Positions 42,981 through 53,827 are shown, counted from the first letter of the stretch. The stretch: DNA of 64,000 nucleotides from GCA-2737725 sp033763995 (GCA_033763995.1 JANRJL010000095.1:13982-77981); one strand, 5' to 3'. Notes: a model not told the origin generated them from the letters alone. Numbers and translations: made by a program.

Positions 42981-44783
42981 ATGACCGATCTGTCTCACAT
43001 CCGCAATTTCTCGATTATTGCGCACATCGACCACGGCAAGTCGACGCTGGCCGACCGGTTGATTCAGCGTTGCGGCGCCGTCAGCGACCGCGAGATGAAG
43101 GATCAGATTCTCGATTCCATGGACATCGAGCGCGAACGCGGCATCACCATCAAGGCGCAAACCGTGCGCCTGACCTACAAGGCCAAGGACGGCAAGACCT
43201 ATCAGCTCAACCTGCTCGACACGCCCGGCCACGTGGACTTCGCCTACGAGGTCAGCCGCTCGCTCGCGGCCTGCGAGGGTTCGCTGCTGGTCGTGGACGC
43301 GAGCCAGGGCGTCGAGGCGCAGACGCTGGCCAATGTCTATCAGGCCATCGAGGCCAACCACGAGATCGTGCCGGTCTTGAACAAGATCGACTTGCCGGCC
43401 GCCGAGCCGGAAAAGGTGCGCCAGCAGATCGAGGATGTCATCGGCATCGACGCCTCGGGCGCCGTGCCGTGCTCGGCCAAGACCGGGCTCGGTATCGACG
43501 ACGTGCTGGAAGCCATCGTGACGCGCCTGCCCTCGCCCAAGGGCGAGGCGGCGGATCCGTTGAAGGCCCTGCTGGTTGATTCCTGGTACGATTCCTATTT
43601 GGGCGTGGTGATCCTTGTGCGCGTCAAGGACGGCACCCTGCGCAAGGGCAGCAAGATCCAATTCATGTCCAACGGCACCGAGTATCAGGTCGAGCGCGTC
43701 GGCTACTTCACGCCCAAGATGGCGGACACGCCCGACCTCAAGCCCGGCGAGTTGGGCTTCATCACCGCCAGCATCAAGTCCGTGGCCGATTGCAAGGTGG
43801 GCGACACCATCACCGAGGCGGCGCGGCCCGCCACCGAGGCGCTGCCCGGCTTCAAGCCGAGCGTGCCGGTGGTGTTCTGCGGGCTGTTCCCGACCGATAG
43901 CGCGCAGTTCGAGGTGCTGCGCGAAAGCCTGGCGAAACTGCGCCTCAACGATTCGAGCTTCCACTACCAAACCGAAAGCAGCGCCGCACTTGGCTTCGGC
44001 TTCCGTTGCGGCTTCCTGGGCCTCTTGCACATGGAAATCATCCAGGAGCGGTTGGAGCGCGAATTCGACCTGGACCTGATCACCACCGCGCCCAGCGTGG
44101 TGTACCGCGTGCACACCACCAACGGCGAGACGCTGGAGCTGCATAACCCCGCCGACATGCCCGAGGTCACGCGCATCGCGCGCATCGAGGAGCCCTGGGT
44201 GCGGGCCACCATCTTGGTGCCCGATGAGTACTTGGGCCCGGTCCTGAAACTCTGCACCGAGCGGCGCGGCGAGCAGGTGGACCTGACCTACGTCGGCAAT
44301 CGCGCCATGACGATTTACCGCCTACCGCTCAATGAAATCGTTTTTGATTTCTACGACCGCTTGAAATCCATCTCGCGCGGCTACGCCAGCTTCGATTACG
44401 AGCTGGAAAATTACAAAGAGGCCGATTTGGTGAAGGTGGGGATTCTGGTCAACGGCGATCCGGTGGATGCGCTGTCGTTCATGTGCCACCGCAGCCAGGC
44501 CGATTCTCGGGGCCGGCAGATTTGCGCGCGGCTGAAAGACCTCATTCCACGGCACTTGTTCAAGATCCCGGTTCAGGCCGCCATCGGCGGCAAGGTCATC
44601 GCCCGCGAGACCATCAGCGCGCTGCGCAAGGACGTGCTGGCCAAGTGCTACGGCGGCGATGTCACCCGCAAACGCAAGCTCTTGGATAAGCAGAAAGAGG
44701 GCAAGAAGCGCATGCGGCAATTCGGCAATGTCGATATTCCACAGTCGGCGTTCATCAACGCACTGCGCATGCCGGAAGATTGA
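42981..44783 (+). CDS. lepA: Elongation factor 4 (LepA)
   Basis: A 600-residue ribosomal GTPase that acts in back-translocation or 30S assembly. ATG 42981 gives the standard MTDLSHIRNFSIIAHIDHGKST start; upstream in-frame codons look non-coding. GTP motifs are AHIDHGKS, DTPGHVDF and NKIDLP. The LepA-specific C-terminal domain ends with GKKRMRQFGNVDIPQSAFINAL. Length is normal. Confidence 0.98.
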   Translation: MTDLSHIRNFSIIAHIDHGKSTLADRLIQRCGAVSDREMKDQILDSMDIERERGITIKAQTVRLTYKAKDGKTYQLNLLDTPGHVDFAYEVSRSLAACEGSLLVVDASQGVEAQTLANVYQAIEANHEIVPVLNKIDLPAAEPEKVRQQIEDVIGIDASGAVPCSAKTGLGIDDVLEAIVTRLPSPKGEAADPLKALLVDSWYDSYLGVVILVRVKDGTLRKGSKIQFMSNGTEYQVERVGYFTPKMADTPDLKPGELGFITASIKSVADCKVGDTITEAARPATEALPGFKPSVPVVFCGLFPTDSAQFEVLRESLAKLRLNDSSFHYQTESSAALGFGFRCGFLGLLHMEIIQERLEREFDLDLITTAPSVVYRVHTTNGETLELHNPADMPEVTRIARIEEPWVRATILVPDEYLGPVLKLCTERRGEQVDLTYVGNRAMTIYRLPLNEIVFDFYDRLKSISRGYASFDYELENYKEADLVKVGILVNGDPVDALSFMCHRSQADSRGRQICARLKDLIPRHLFKIPVQAAIGGKVIARETISALRKDVLAKCYGGDVTRKRKLLDKQKEGKKRMRQFGNVDIPQSAFINALRMPED

Positions 44784-44839
44784 GCCGCGACAAATTCAAT
44801 TCGGTGAAATTACAGACGGCGCGACGATTATCGCGGGAG

Positions 44840-45148
44840 TCACAGCGGCCGAATGCTGGAGCGGCGGCGGCGCAAATTGCGGGTGCGGAAGGCGTGCGCG
44901 AGACCGAGCCCGATCACGCCGATCACGAGCCACGCCGGCATCGCCATGATGTTCAAGCCAACCGCGGACAAAATGTCGGGCCACGTCGCCGATGAAAATT
45001 CCGGCGCTTGCCCGACCAAAAGCGTGACAATGTCAGCGGTGACCAAGCCCGCATGACCGCTCGCGCCCAAAGCCATCACGGCTTCAGCGGAGGCCATGAC
45101 GATGGCAATAATCACCATCGTCCAACCGATTGTGCGTCCAAAGACCAC
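44840..45148 (-). CDS. Small two-helix membrane protein of unknown function
   Basis: A 102-residue protein with hydrophobic helices at about residues 8-30 and 64-88, the polar loop GQAPEFSSATWPDIL between them, and a basic tail (RTRNLRRRRSS). The distribution of charged residues follows the positive-inside rule, which supports a real gene. It is convergent with lepA. No family is recognised. Confidence 0.6.
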   Translation of the reverse strand: MVFGRTIGWTMVIIAIVMASAEAVMALGASGHAGLVTADIVTLLVGQAPEFSSATWPDILSAVGLNIMAMPAWLVIGVIGLGLAHAFRTRNLRRRRSSIRPL

Positions 45149-45437
45149 GGAGTCTGCGCCCCTGAGTCGTGTACTCTTACCCCTGAGCTTTTAAAGTACC
45201 CCGTAAGGGCTTATAAATTCAAGCGAATTTTTGGTCGTTTCGACTAGAAATTAATGTTTTGTCTGAGCTGCCTAAAGGCCGGATTCGTCAAGTTTTCCAC
45301 AGACTTATTCACTCCGTCGCCGCGAAAATCGTGCGGGCGGCCGTCAAGAGAGTTTGGCGCCTGACAGGGCGGTCTCCGCTCGCGGGCGCGTTATGGGCCC
45401 TGGGCTCCCGATTTGCCGCGCCGGGCGGAAAAGCGGC
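45149..45437. other. Upstream region of tRNA-Ser(GGA)
   Basis: No gene is seen. The left half is AT-richer and would hold the promoter of the small membrane protein; the right half is GC-rich and leads into the tRNA promoter. Confidence 0.3.
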
Positions 45438-45466
45438 TTCCCCTTTGGCGGCCCACGCACTAGGTT
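45438..45466 (+). promoter_or_regulatory. Candidate promoter of tRNA-Ser(GGA)
   Basis: TTCCCC, 17 bases, TAGGTT, about 30 bases before the tRNA. The surrounding block is shared with the tRNA-Ser(CGA) upstream region (8588-8616), which argues that these weak-looking boxes are functional. Confidence 0.5.
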
Positions 45467-45495
45467 CCGCGCTCCCGAAAACGGGGCCACGCGCC

Positions 45496-45586
45496 GGAGG
45501 GATGGCCGAGTGGTTGAAGGCGCACGCCTGGAAAGTGTGTATACCCCAAAAGGGTATCGAGGGTTCGAATCCCTCTCCCTCCGCCA
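45496..45586 (+). tRNA. tRNA-Ser(GGA)
   Basis: The acceptor arms GGAGGGA (45496-45502) and TCCCTCC (45576-45582) pair, followed by discriminator G and encoded CCA (45584-45586). The anticodon stem CACGC/GTGTG encloses CTGGAAA, giving anticodon GGA (reads UCC/UCU). A long variable arm (ATACCCCAAAAGGGTAT) and GGGTTCGAATCCC T-arm fit class II tRNA-Ser. Its 3' end is duplicated 162 bases downstream. Confidence 0.97.
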
Positions 45587-45655
45587 CGCTCCGCTTCTGT
45601 TAGCGAGCATCGCGAGCTTACAGAAGCGAGCGCCCTGCCGAAGCCCGAAGGGCGA
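45561..45655 (+). repeat. tRNA-Ser(GGA) 3' end repeat, copy 1
   Basis: Begins in the T-arm (GGGTTCGAATCC), covers the tRNA 3' end and continues into a hairpin (CGCTTCTGT / ACAGAAGCG around an inner GAGC loop) and CCGAAGCCCG. It is closely matched by 45723-45815. Confidence 0.7.
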
Positions 45656-45722
45656 AGGCGGGTTGGTGCCGTGGGCACAATTCGAACCCTCGTCTTATAT
45701 TGGGGCGGCCTCCGGCCGCGGG

Positions 45723-45815
45723 GGGTTCGAATCCCTCTCCCTCCGCCACGCTACGCTTTCGTTGGTGAGCGCAGCGAACTTACGACAGCGAGCGCCCAGC
45801 CGAAGCCCGTAGGGT
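45723..45815 (+). repeat. tRNA-Ser(GGA) 3' end repeat, copy 2 (tRNA fragment)
   Basis: Repeats GGGTTCGAATCCCTC up to the CCA and the following hairpin and CCGAAGCCCG. The 5' two thirds of a tRNA are missing, so it is a remnant, as left by integration or unequal exchange at the tRNA 3' end. Confidence 0.7.
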
Positions 45816-45847
45816 GCAGACGGGCCGGTCCGTTTTCCAGACCTCGG

Positions 45848-47764
45848 CTATTCGTAGAGCGCGACCCTGAGCGTGGCCCGGCCGGCCAAATAAGGGCCTT
45901 GTCCCAACAGACCGTTGGGAGCCGCGAACCACGGCCGATCCACCAACAGATTCGATGCGATCAACCGCAGCAAGGCCGGTCGGCCGCCCAGCGTGAATGA
46001 ATAGCGCGCGCCGACGGATGCGCTGACGTAGCCCTTGGTGCCAAAAGTGTTGGCGTTGTTGGCGCTGCGCGGCCCCTGCCAATTCATGCGCGCGTCCAGC
46101 GACCAATTAGGCGCAAAGGACAAACGATGGTCGATGCTGGCAACCGCAAGCGTCGAGGACACGCCGACGGGCCGACGGTTGATGAGACCGGCGTCGACCA
46201 ATTGGCCCGACAGCCGCGGCGTCATGACCATGCCGCCGATCACCACCGATGTGCCTTCGCCCAATTGACCCGTCAGCGAGACTTCACCGCCGCGGTGACG
46301 CACATCGCCGACGAAGCCAAATTGCCCGTCCGGGCGCAGCGCGGCCGTGAGTTTGGTGGTGTCGAACCCCGCCACGGTCAGCGACAGTTTTTGCGTCAAC
46401 GCATGGCGCACGCCGAGTTCGTATTGCTTGGCGATCACCGGCGGCAGAACTTCGTTGCGATTGAGCGCGTTTTGCGGCGCCACGCCGCTTTCCTCGACGC
46501 CCTTCACCGTGTTGGCGAACAGCGTGGTCTTCTCGCCCAAAGCCGCGACAACAGAGGCATTGTAGAACCACGTCTTCTCGGTGCGCTGCGACATCGCGCC
46601 GCTGGGCTGACGCACCCGCTTGGTGTATCGCGAGCGATGGGCGCCGCCGCGCAGTTCCAGCATGTCGAAATAGGTGCCGGCATAGCCGACGCTGCCGATG
46701 ACCTGATCGACATCGGACTCCAAGGCATTCGTGACCGCGGGAAAAGAAGGCTCGGCCGGGTAGATCACGGCGTTGAGCGGAAACCGCCCCAATCGCAAAG
46801 GCGCGTTGCTGAGGTTGTCCGAGCGGGTCTGACGCCCACGCACCGCGGTGCTGAGCGCATGACGCGCGTCGCCCTCGCCGAAGCGATACGTCAGCTTGCT
46901 TTCGCCGGTGAAGGAGCGCCCGCGATTCTCGATGTTGCGGAACAGCGTGATGTCGGCCATGGCCGATTGATCGACGGTGAGAACGCTGAAATACTGCGGC
47001 TTGCGCGTGGTATCGACGTAAAAGGTCGCGAGCGAGAGATCGAGATTGGGCGAGAGCACGGCGTCGACGAAGATGCCCGAATTGAGGCTGACGCGTTTCA
47101 CATCCGCCCAGGGAATCACGTAACTCCGGTTGCCAGGCTTGGGCGGCAACGCCGCCACCGGCGTGGCGAAGGAATAATCACCGTCGTATTGCGACCGCTC
47201 CAGCGAGAGCACGCCACGCACCAGAACTTTGTCAGTGGGCTGCCAGTGGGGCACGACGCCGAAGTTGTAGATATCGCCCTTGGTGCCGTTGGGATACTTG
47301 ATGCGCGGCGTGAGGATCGAGCCGCCGGCGACGCCGAATTTGCCGTCCTCGGTGGCCACGGACCAGCCAAAGTCGACGAACTTCGTGCCGAAATCGCGCA
47401 CGCCGGCGGTCATGTTGAGCTTGCGGTCGCCGGGCGCGGCCGAACGCAGGCGATAATCCACCACGCCCGAAGGCGAGGGATAGTCGAGCCGCGCGGCATT
47501 GACGCCCACCTTCACCGACACGCCCGACAATATCGGATCCGGGAACTGGAATTCCCGTTGCACGAACGCGCCTTCGATGCGATAGGCCGCCGCGGTGTTG
47601 AGGTCGAAGCCGCGCACCTGCTGCTCGGTGTAAAGGCCGGCTTGCTCCAAGCCGACCCGTTCGCCGAAGGCATCGCGCGCGCGCAGCACCGCATTGTCGG
47701 GCTCTTGCGCCGACGCGGGCAGGATCAGGAATAGCAATGGAATGGCGACGAGGGGGCGGCGCAC
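45848..47764 (-). CDS. TonB-dependent receptor with short plug region
   Basis: A 638-residue outer-membrane protein with signal peptide MRRPLVAIPLLFLILPASA. The N-terminal mature part has LEQAGLYTEQQVRGFDLNTAAAYRIEGAFV, a plug-like segment seen in TonB receptors. It is followed by a long beta-barrel with alternating hydrophobic strands and a C-terminal aromatic-ended strand (ATLRVALYE). The plug is short (about 85 residues) and no clear TonB box is seen. The substrate is unknown. No FecR or transporter gene is adjacent. Confidence 0.8.
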   Translation of the reverse strand: MRRPLVAIPLLFLILPASAQEPDNAVLRARDAFGERVGLEQAGLYTEQQVRGFDLNTAAAYRIEGAFVQREFQFPDPILSGVSVKVGVNAARLDYPSPSGVVDYRLRSAAPGDRKLNMTAGVRDFGTKFVDFGWSVATEDGKFGVAGGSILTPRIKYPNGTKGDIYNFGVVPHWQPTDKVLVRGVLSLERSQYDGDYSFATPVAALPPKPGNRSYVIPWADVKRVSLNSGIFVDAVLSPNLDLSLATFYVDTTRKPQYFSVLTVDQSAMADITLFRNIENRGRSFTGESKLTYRFGEGDARHALSTAVRGRQTRSDNLSNAPLRLGRFPLNAVIYPAEPSFPAVTNALESDVDQVIGSVGYAGTYFDMLELRGGAHRSRYTKRVRQPSGAMSQRTEKTWFYNASVVAALGEKTTLFANTVKGVEESGVAPQNALNRNEVLPPVIAKQYELGVRHALTQKLSLTVAGFDTTKLTAALRPDGQFGFVGDVRHRGGEVSLTGQLGEGTSVVIGGMVMTPRLSGQLVDAGLINRRPVGVSSTLAVASIDHRLSFAPNWSLDARMNWQGPRSANNANTFGTKGYVSASVGARYSFTLGGRPALLRLIASNLLVDRPWFAAPNGLLGQGPYLAGRATLRVALYE

Positions 47765-47891
47765 GCTCCCTCCCGAGAGCTGATGGCGAAGGGTCCGGCT
47801 GAGGGCCGGGCCTTAGCATAGCCGCGCCCAATGTCAAAACGGCAGATTGTAACGCAGCCGCATTCACACCGCCGATTGAGCTAAGGCTTAC

Positions 47892-48461
47892 TTAGGCCCG
47901 TCGCGTGTTCCGCGCCTTGTCCCGTTTTGTCCGGACCCGCGACGCCTTGGGCGCAAGCAACGCGCGCCCCTCCTCGGCCAGCTTGTTGAACGCCGCGAAG
48001 GTCAAGGCATGGGCCATGACCGGCTCCTCGATGGCGCCGAGCGTGCGGTAAAAATGATGCGCGTCCACGTTCCACGCTTTCGAGGCCCACCACAGGAAGG
48101 TTTTCTTGCGCCGTTTGGCTTCGGCGGCGCAGGCGGCCATGAGGGCGCGGCCCACGCCGCGCTTGCGCGCCAGTTCGACCACATGAAAGTCGCTGACATA
48201 GAACCCTTCGGCCGCCCAAGCGCTTTCGAAAGCGGGCAAGAGGAATGCAAACCCGACGGGATCGCCATCCAGTTCCGCGATCAATGCGCGCACGGTCGCG
48301 CCGCGCCTCAAGATCGCACGGCGGGCGACCGCGAGCGTGAAATGATCGGTCGGGTCGCCCTGATGGGCGTTGAGCTCGCGCACCAGCGCCACCAAGGCCG
48401 CCGCGTCGCTCGGCTTGGCCGGGCGGACGATGAGATTACGGCGTTGATGCGGGCGGGCCAT
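47892..48461 (-). CDS. GNAT N-acetyltransferase
   Basis: A 189-residue acetyltransferase. It begins LIVRPAKPSDAAALVALVRELN, has the acetyl-CoA loop VVELARKRGVGRALMAACAAEA (motif Q/R-x-x-G-x-G/A) and HHFYRTLGA. The C-terminal 30 residues are basic. It differs from the RimJ/RimL pair at 11915-13014. The substrate is unknown. Confidence 0.88.
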   Translation of the reverse strand: MARPHQRRNLIVRPAKPSDAAALVALVRELNAHQGDPTDHFTLAVARRAILRRGATVRALIAELDGDPVGFAFLLPAFESAWAAEGFYVSDFHVVELARKRGVGRALMAACAAEAKRRKKTFLWWASKAWNVDAHHFYRTLGAIEEPVMAHALTFAAFNKLAEEGRALLAPKASRVRTKRDKARNTRRA

Positions 48462-48647
48462 GGCGGCGGAGATTTCAGAGATTTAATGCCGCCAGGACCT
48501 AGGACACTTCACGTGTTTCAAGCAAGTGCCGCGCACGCGGAATCTTGCAGGCGACTTAGCGGTTGAACCCTTCGGCGAGGTCTGGTTCGTTAACGCCCTG
48601 ATACGTCGAGCGGCCCGGGGATGGGCCAGACAAAGAGGGGAAATCGC

Positions 48648-51074
48648 ATGGTTCGGTTTGTTGTGGCGTTGGCGCTATTGGTCGTGGCGCAAGGCATGAT
48701 CTCGCCGCCCACGGCCGAGGCGCAGTTGCTGCCCCAATCGCGCGGCGGCTGGCAGGACAAGTTCCGCCAGCTCGACGAGTTGTGGCCCACGGGGACCGAC
48801 ATCCGCACGGCCTCGGGCGCGCCCGGCCGGAACTATTGGCAACAGAAAGTCGACTACAAGATCAAGGTGGCGCTGGATGACGCCAAGCAGCGCATCAGCG
48901 CGTCGGAAACCATCACCTACACCAACAACTCGCCCGATACATTGAAGTATCTGTGGCTGAATCTCGATCAGAACCAGATGATCAAGGATTCGGGGCCGGT
49001 GAACGCCCGCACCAATGACGGCGACGCCAAGGAAACCTATGCCTCCATGCGCCTGACCCTGGCCTACGACAAGTCGACCAAGGGTTTGATCGTCTCGAGC
49101 GTCGCCGACGCCAACGGCAAGGCGTTGCCCCACGTGTTTTCGGGCACGTTGATGCGCGTGGACCTGCCCAAGCCGCTGACGCCGGGTGCCTCGTTCACGT
49201 TCAATGTCGCCTGGACCATGGACATCCCCGAAGTGGATGTGTTCCGCACGCGCGGCGGGTTCGAATACTTCGAGGACGACAAGAACTACCAGTACTACAT
49301 GTCGCAGTGGTTCCCGCGCCTCGCGGCTTACTCGGACACCGACGGTTGGCACTTGCGTCAGTTTTTCGCCAACAGCGAGTTCACCCTGGAGTTCGGCGAT
49401 TACGACGTGGAGATCACCGTGCCGTCAGACCACGTGGTCGCGGGCACGGGCGAATTGCAAAACGCCGATGATGTATTGACCGCCGATCAGCGGCGTAAAT
49501 TGGCCGACGCCAAGACGGCCAAGAAGCCTGTGGTCATCGTCACCGAGGACGAAGCCAAGGCCAAGGAAGCCAAGCCCGCCTCGGGCACCAAGACCTGGCG
49601 CTTCAAGGCCAGCAACGTGCGCGACTTCGCCTGGGCGTCCAGCCGCAAATTCATCTGGGATGCCCAGGGCCACGAGGCCGAGCCCGGCCGCACGGTCATG
49701 GCCATGTCCTTCTACCCCAAGGAAGGCAATCCGTTGTGGGAGAAGTATTCCACCGCGACGTTGATTCATACGATGGATGTCTATGGGCGATTTGCCTTCC
49801 CGTATCCCTACCCCGTGCTGCAATCCATCAACGGCAATGTCGGCGGCATGGAATACCCCATGCTGGCCTTCAATTCGGGCCGTCCCGACAAGGACAAGAA
49901 AACCGGCAAGATCACCTACCCCAGCCGCACCAAGTATGCGTTGATCTCGGTGATCATCCACGAGGCCGGGCACAACTGGTTCCCGATGATCGTGAACTCC
50001 GACGAGCGGCGCTGGACCTGGATGGACGAGGGTCTCAACACCTTCCTGCAATTCCAGGCCGAGCGGCTGTGGGAGAAAGATTACCCCGCCCAGCGCGGCG
50101 AGCCCAAGGACATCGTCGATTACATGAAGGGCGACAAGACGCGCCCCATCATGACCGACGGCGAGTCCTTGGATAACGTCGGCTCCAACGGCTACGCCAA
50201 GCCGGCCACGGCCTTGACCATCCTGCGCGAAACGATTCTCGGTCGTGAGTTGTTCGATTTCGCCTTCAAGGAATATGCGACACGCTGGATGTTCAAGCGC
50301 GCGGCGCCTTCGGACTTCTTCCGCACCCTGGAAGACGCCAGCGGCATCGACCTCGATTGGTTCTGGCGGGCGTGGTTCTACGGCGTCGATCATGTCGACA
50401 TCGCCATCGACGGCCTGGCGGAGTATACCTTCAGCACCCAGAATCCCGACACGGAAAAACCGCTGCAGCGCCAAAAGCGCAGTGACGAGCCGCGCTCCTT
50501 GACGGAGGAACGCAACGAGGCCGCGGCCAAGGCTGATGGATTCTTTAAGCCGGAAGTGGAGCAGAAGCCCGAGCTGAAGGACTTCTACAACGCCAACGAC
50601 CGCTTCACCGTCACCAATGCCGACCGCAACAAGTTCAACGACATGATCAAGGGCTTGAAGCCCTGGGAGAAGGAACTGCTCGGCACGGGCGATTTTGCCT
50701 ATGTGATGGACTTCAAGAACGTCACGGGCATGCCGATGCCGGTGATTCTGGGCATCACCTATAAGGACGGCAGCAAGGAAGAATTGCGCATCCCGGCCGA
50801 CGTCTGGCGGCAGGACAACGCCAAGTTCTCCAAGCTCATCGTGCGGCCCAAACAGGTTGCGTCGGTGGAGGTCGATCCGCGCCTCGAAACGGCCGACGTC
50901 GACATCGAAAACAACCACTGGCCGCGCAAAATCGTTCCCTCGCGGCTCGAACTGTTCAAGCAGGACCGCCCGGCGGGCCCGAACCTGATGAAGGACATGG
51001 ACGAGCCGCTCAAGAAAGACGAGCCGAAAAAGGACGAGAAAAAGGAAGGCGAAAGTCAAACGCCGCCGCAATAA
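48648..51074 (+). CDS. M1-family metallopeptidase (exported aminopeptidase)
   Basis: An 808-residue enzyme. ATG 48648 has GAGGGG upstream and gives signal peptide MVRFVVALALLVVAQGMISP. The zinc site is HEAGH at residues 438-442 with Glu461 in WMDEGLNTF, exactly HExxH-x18-E. The aminopeptidase motif (GAMEN in the family) reads GGMEYPM. The N-terminal domain has the beta-sandwich start and the tail is rich in Lys, Glu and Pro. It is a periplasmic or surface peptidase that probably trims peptides. The DUF6702 gene starts four bases after its stop. Confidence 0.93.
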   Translation: MVRFVVALALLVVAQGMISPPTAEAQLLPQSRGGWQDKFRQLDELWPTGTDIRTASGAPGRNYWQQKVDYKIKVALDDAKQRISASETITYTNNSPDTLKYLWLNLDQNQMIKDSGPVNARTNDGDAKETYASMRLTLAYDKSTKGLIVSSVADANGKALPHVFSGTLMRVDLPKPLTPGASFTFNVAWTMDIPEVDVFRTRGGFEYFEDDKNYQYYMSQWFPRLAAYSDTDGWHLRQFFANSEFTLEFGDYDVEITVPSDHVVAGTGELQNADDVLTADQRRKLADAKTAKKPVVIVTEDEAKAKEAKPASGTKTWRFKASNVRDFAWASSRKFIWDAQGHEAEPGRTVMAMSFYPKEGNPLWEKYSTATLIHTMDVYGRFAFPYPYPVLQSINGNVGGMEYPMLAFNSGRPDKDKKTGKITYPSRTKYALISVIIHEAGHNWFPMIVNSDERRWTWMDEGLNTFLQFQAERLWEKDYPAQRGEPKDIVDYMKGDKTRPIMTDGESLDNVGSNGYAKPATALTILRETILGRELFDFAFKEYATRWMFKRAAPSDFFRTLEDASGIDLDWFWRAWFYGVDHVDIAIDGLAEYTFSTQNPDTEKPLQRQKRSDEPRSLTEERNEAAAKADGFFKPEVEQKPELKDFYNANDRFTVTNADRNKFNDMIKGLKPWEKELLGTGDFAYVMDFKNVTGMPMPVILGITYKDGSKEELRIPADVWRQDNAKFSKLIVRPKQVASVEVDPRLETADVDIENNHWPRKIVPSRLELFKQDRPAGPNLMKDMDEPLKKDEPKKDEKKEGESQTPPQ

Positions 51075-51078
51075 CGTG

Positions 51079-51585
51079 ATGACGCTTCGCCCGACGCGAC
51101 GGCATGCCGTGTTGGGGCTCGGCGCGAGTGCGGTGATCGCGCCCGCCCGCGCCCACGGCATGCACGCGGCCTTTACCATCATCGAGGACAACCCGCGCAC
51201 CGGGGCCCTCGAAATCATGCACCGGATTTTCATCCAGGATCTTGAACTTCTGCTGACGGCGCGGGCGGGCCGGCGCGTCACGCTGTTGGCCGACCCCGGC
51301 ACGCAGAAAATTCTGGAAACCTATTTGCTCGAGATTTTCTCCATCAAATCGCCGGATGGACAAGCGCTCAAGCCCGAGTGGGTCGGCATGAAACTCAACA
51401 TCGACACGGTGTTCGTTTACCAGGAGGTCAAGAACGCCGCCGCCCTGCCGGGCCTGACGATCAACAGCCAAGTCTTGACCGAAACGCATCCGGGCCAAGT
51501 GAACTCGGTCAACATCACCAAGAACAAGCGCACGCAGACCTTGATCTTCATGTCCGGCGATTCGGCGCAGTCGGTGACGTTTTAG
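51079..51585 (+). CDS. DUF6702-like exported protein
   Basis: A 168-residue protein. The ATG at 51079 is used; a GTG three bases earlier is equally possible. A twin-arginine-like N-terminus (MTLRPTRRHAVLGLGASAVIAPARA) is followed by HGMHAAFTIIEDNPRTGALEIMHRIFIQDLELLL, the start pattern of DUF6702 proteins. It probably forms an operon with the M1 peptidase four bases upstream. The function is unknown. Confidence 0.8.
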   Translation: MTLRPTRRHAVLGLGASAVIAPARAHGMHAAFTIIEDNPRTGALEIMHRIFIQDLELLLTARAGRRVTLLADPGTQKILETYLLEIFSIKSPDGQALKPEWVGMKLNIDTVFVYQEVKNAAALPGLTINSQVLTETHPGQVNSVNITKNKRTQTLIFMSGDSAQSVTF

Positions 51586-51608
51586 CCTCGGATAGAGATA
51601 ACGACGGC

Positions 51609-51641
51609 CAAAAAAATGGGGCCGCTCTGCAGCGGCCCCAT
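51609..51641 (-). terminator. Terminator of groESL
   Basis: Read leftward, TGGGGCCGCT / AGCGGCCCCA forms a 10-bp stem with loop GCAG, followed by a run of Ts (51616-51610). It sits between the convergent groEL and DUF6702 genes. Confidence 0.88.
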
Positions 51642-51674
51642 GCCAACCGTCAATCGCAGGACGTTTAGCGTGCC

Positions 51675-53303
<1,629 letters not shown>

Positions 53304-53361
53304 GCGATTTCTCCTTTGGCTGTATTGGCTCTGGGTTGTTACGAGATGGCGTCGCGTCGCG

Positions 53362-53682
53362 TTAGGCTGCCTTTTTCAAGGCCGCGCGCGTCTCGACGAT
53401 GCCGAGGATGTCGGACTCCTTCATGATCAGGAGATCCTGGCCATCGATCTTGACCTCGTTGCCGGACCACTTCCCGAACAAGACCCGGTCGCCCGGTGTC
53501 ACGGCGAGCGGTTGCAGGTTGCCTTTTTCGTCGCGGCCGCCGGGACCTACGGCGATCACTTCGCCTTCCATCGGCTTTTCCTTGGCGGTATCGGGGATGA
53601 TGATTCCCCCGGCCGAGCGCTCGTCGCTTTCGACGCGCTTCACCAGAACACGATCATGCAGAGGACGAAATTTGGTCGTCAT
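53362..53682 (-). CDS. groES: Co-chaperonin GroES
   Basis: A 106-residue co-chaperonin starting MTTKFRPLHDRVLVKRVESDERSAGGIIIPDTAKEKP, with the mobile-loop motif SAGGIIIPD. It has a slightly extended C-terminus (ETRAALKKAA). It is the first gene of the groESL operon, downstream of a CIRCE-like operator. Confidence 0.98.
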   Translation of the reverse strand: MTTKFRPLHDRVLVKRVESDERSAGGIIIPDTAKEKPMEGEVIAVGPGGRDEKGNLQPLAVTPGDRVLFGKWSGNEVKIDGQDLLIMKESDILGIVETRAALKKAA

Positions 53683-53765
53683 GGTGTGTCATTCCTTTCA
53701 TCAGCAAATGACTTCCAAAGTTGAACAGGGACAATGCGGCCACCCCGCGGGGCTGGCCGTTGGCT

Positions 53766-53793
53766 CAGTTAGGAAACCTTTGACGGGTTTCAA
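53766..53793 (-). promoter_or_regulatory. Candidate promoter of groESL
   Basis: Read leftward, TTGAAA (53793-53788), 16 bases, TAACTG (53771-53766). The -35 with its preceding C reads CTTGAAA, which also fits RpoH promoters. Confidence 0.5.
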
Positions 53794-53800
53794 GGGGGTG

Positions 53801-53827
53801 TTAGCAGCCGCCCGGCCCTGCTGCTAA
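53801..53827. promoter_or_regulatory. CIRCE-like HrcA operator upstream of groESL
   Basis: An inverted repeat with 9-base half sites TTAGCAGCC and TGCTGCTAA and exactly 9 bases between, matching CIRCE (TTAGCACTC-N9-GAGTGCTAA) in the outer six bases of each arm. It lies directly upstream of the -35 box. HrcA repression of groESL is established in many alphaproteobacteria; here it is inferred from the site. Confidence 0.72.

Noticed and set aside
45660..45749. A third tRNA gene
   Set aside because: Only the T-arm and acceptor 3' end are present; there is no 5' acceptor strand, D-arm or anticodon stem, so it is a repeat fragment.
49425..51302. A 625-codon open frame on the minus strand
   Set aside because: Antisense to the M1 peptidase, which has an intact zinc site and signal peptide.
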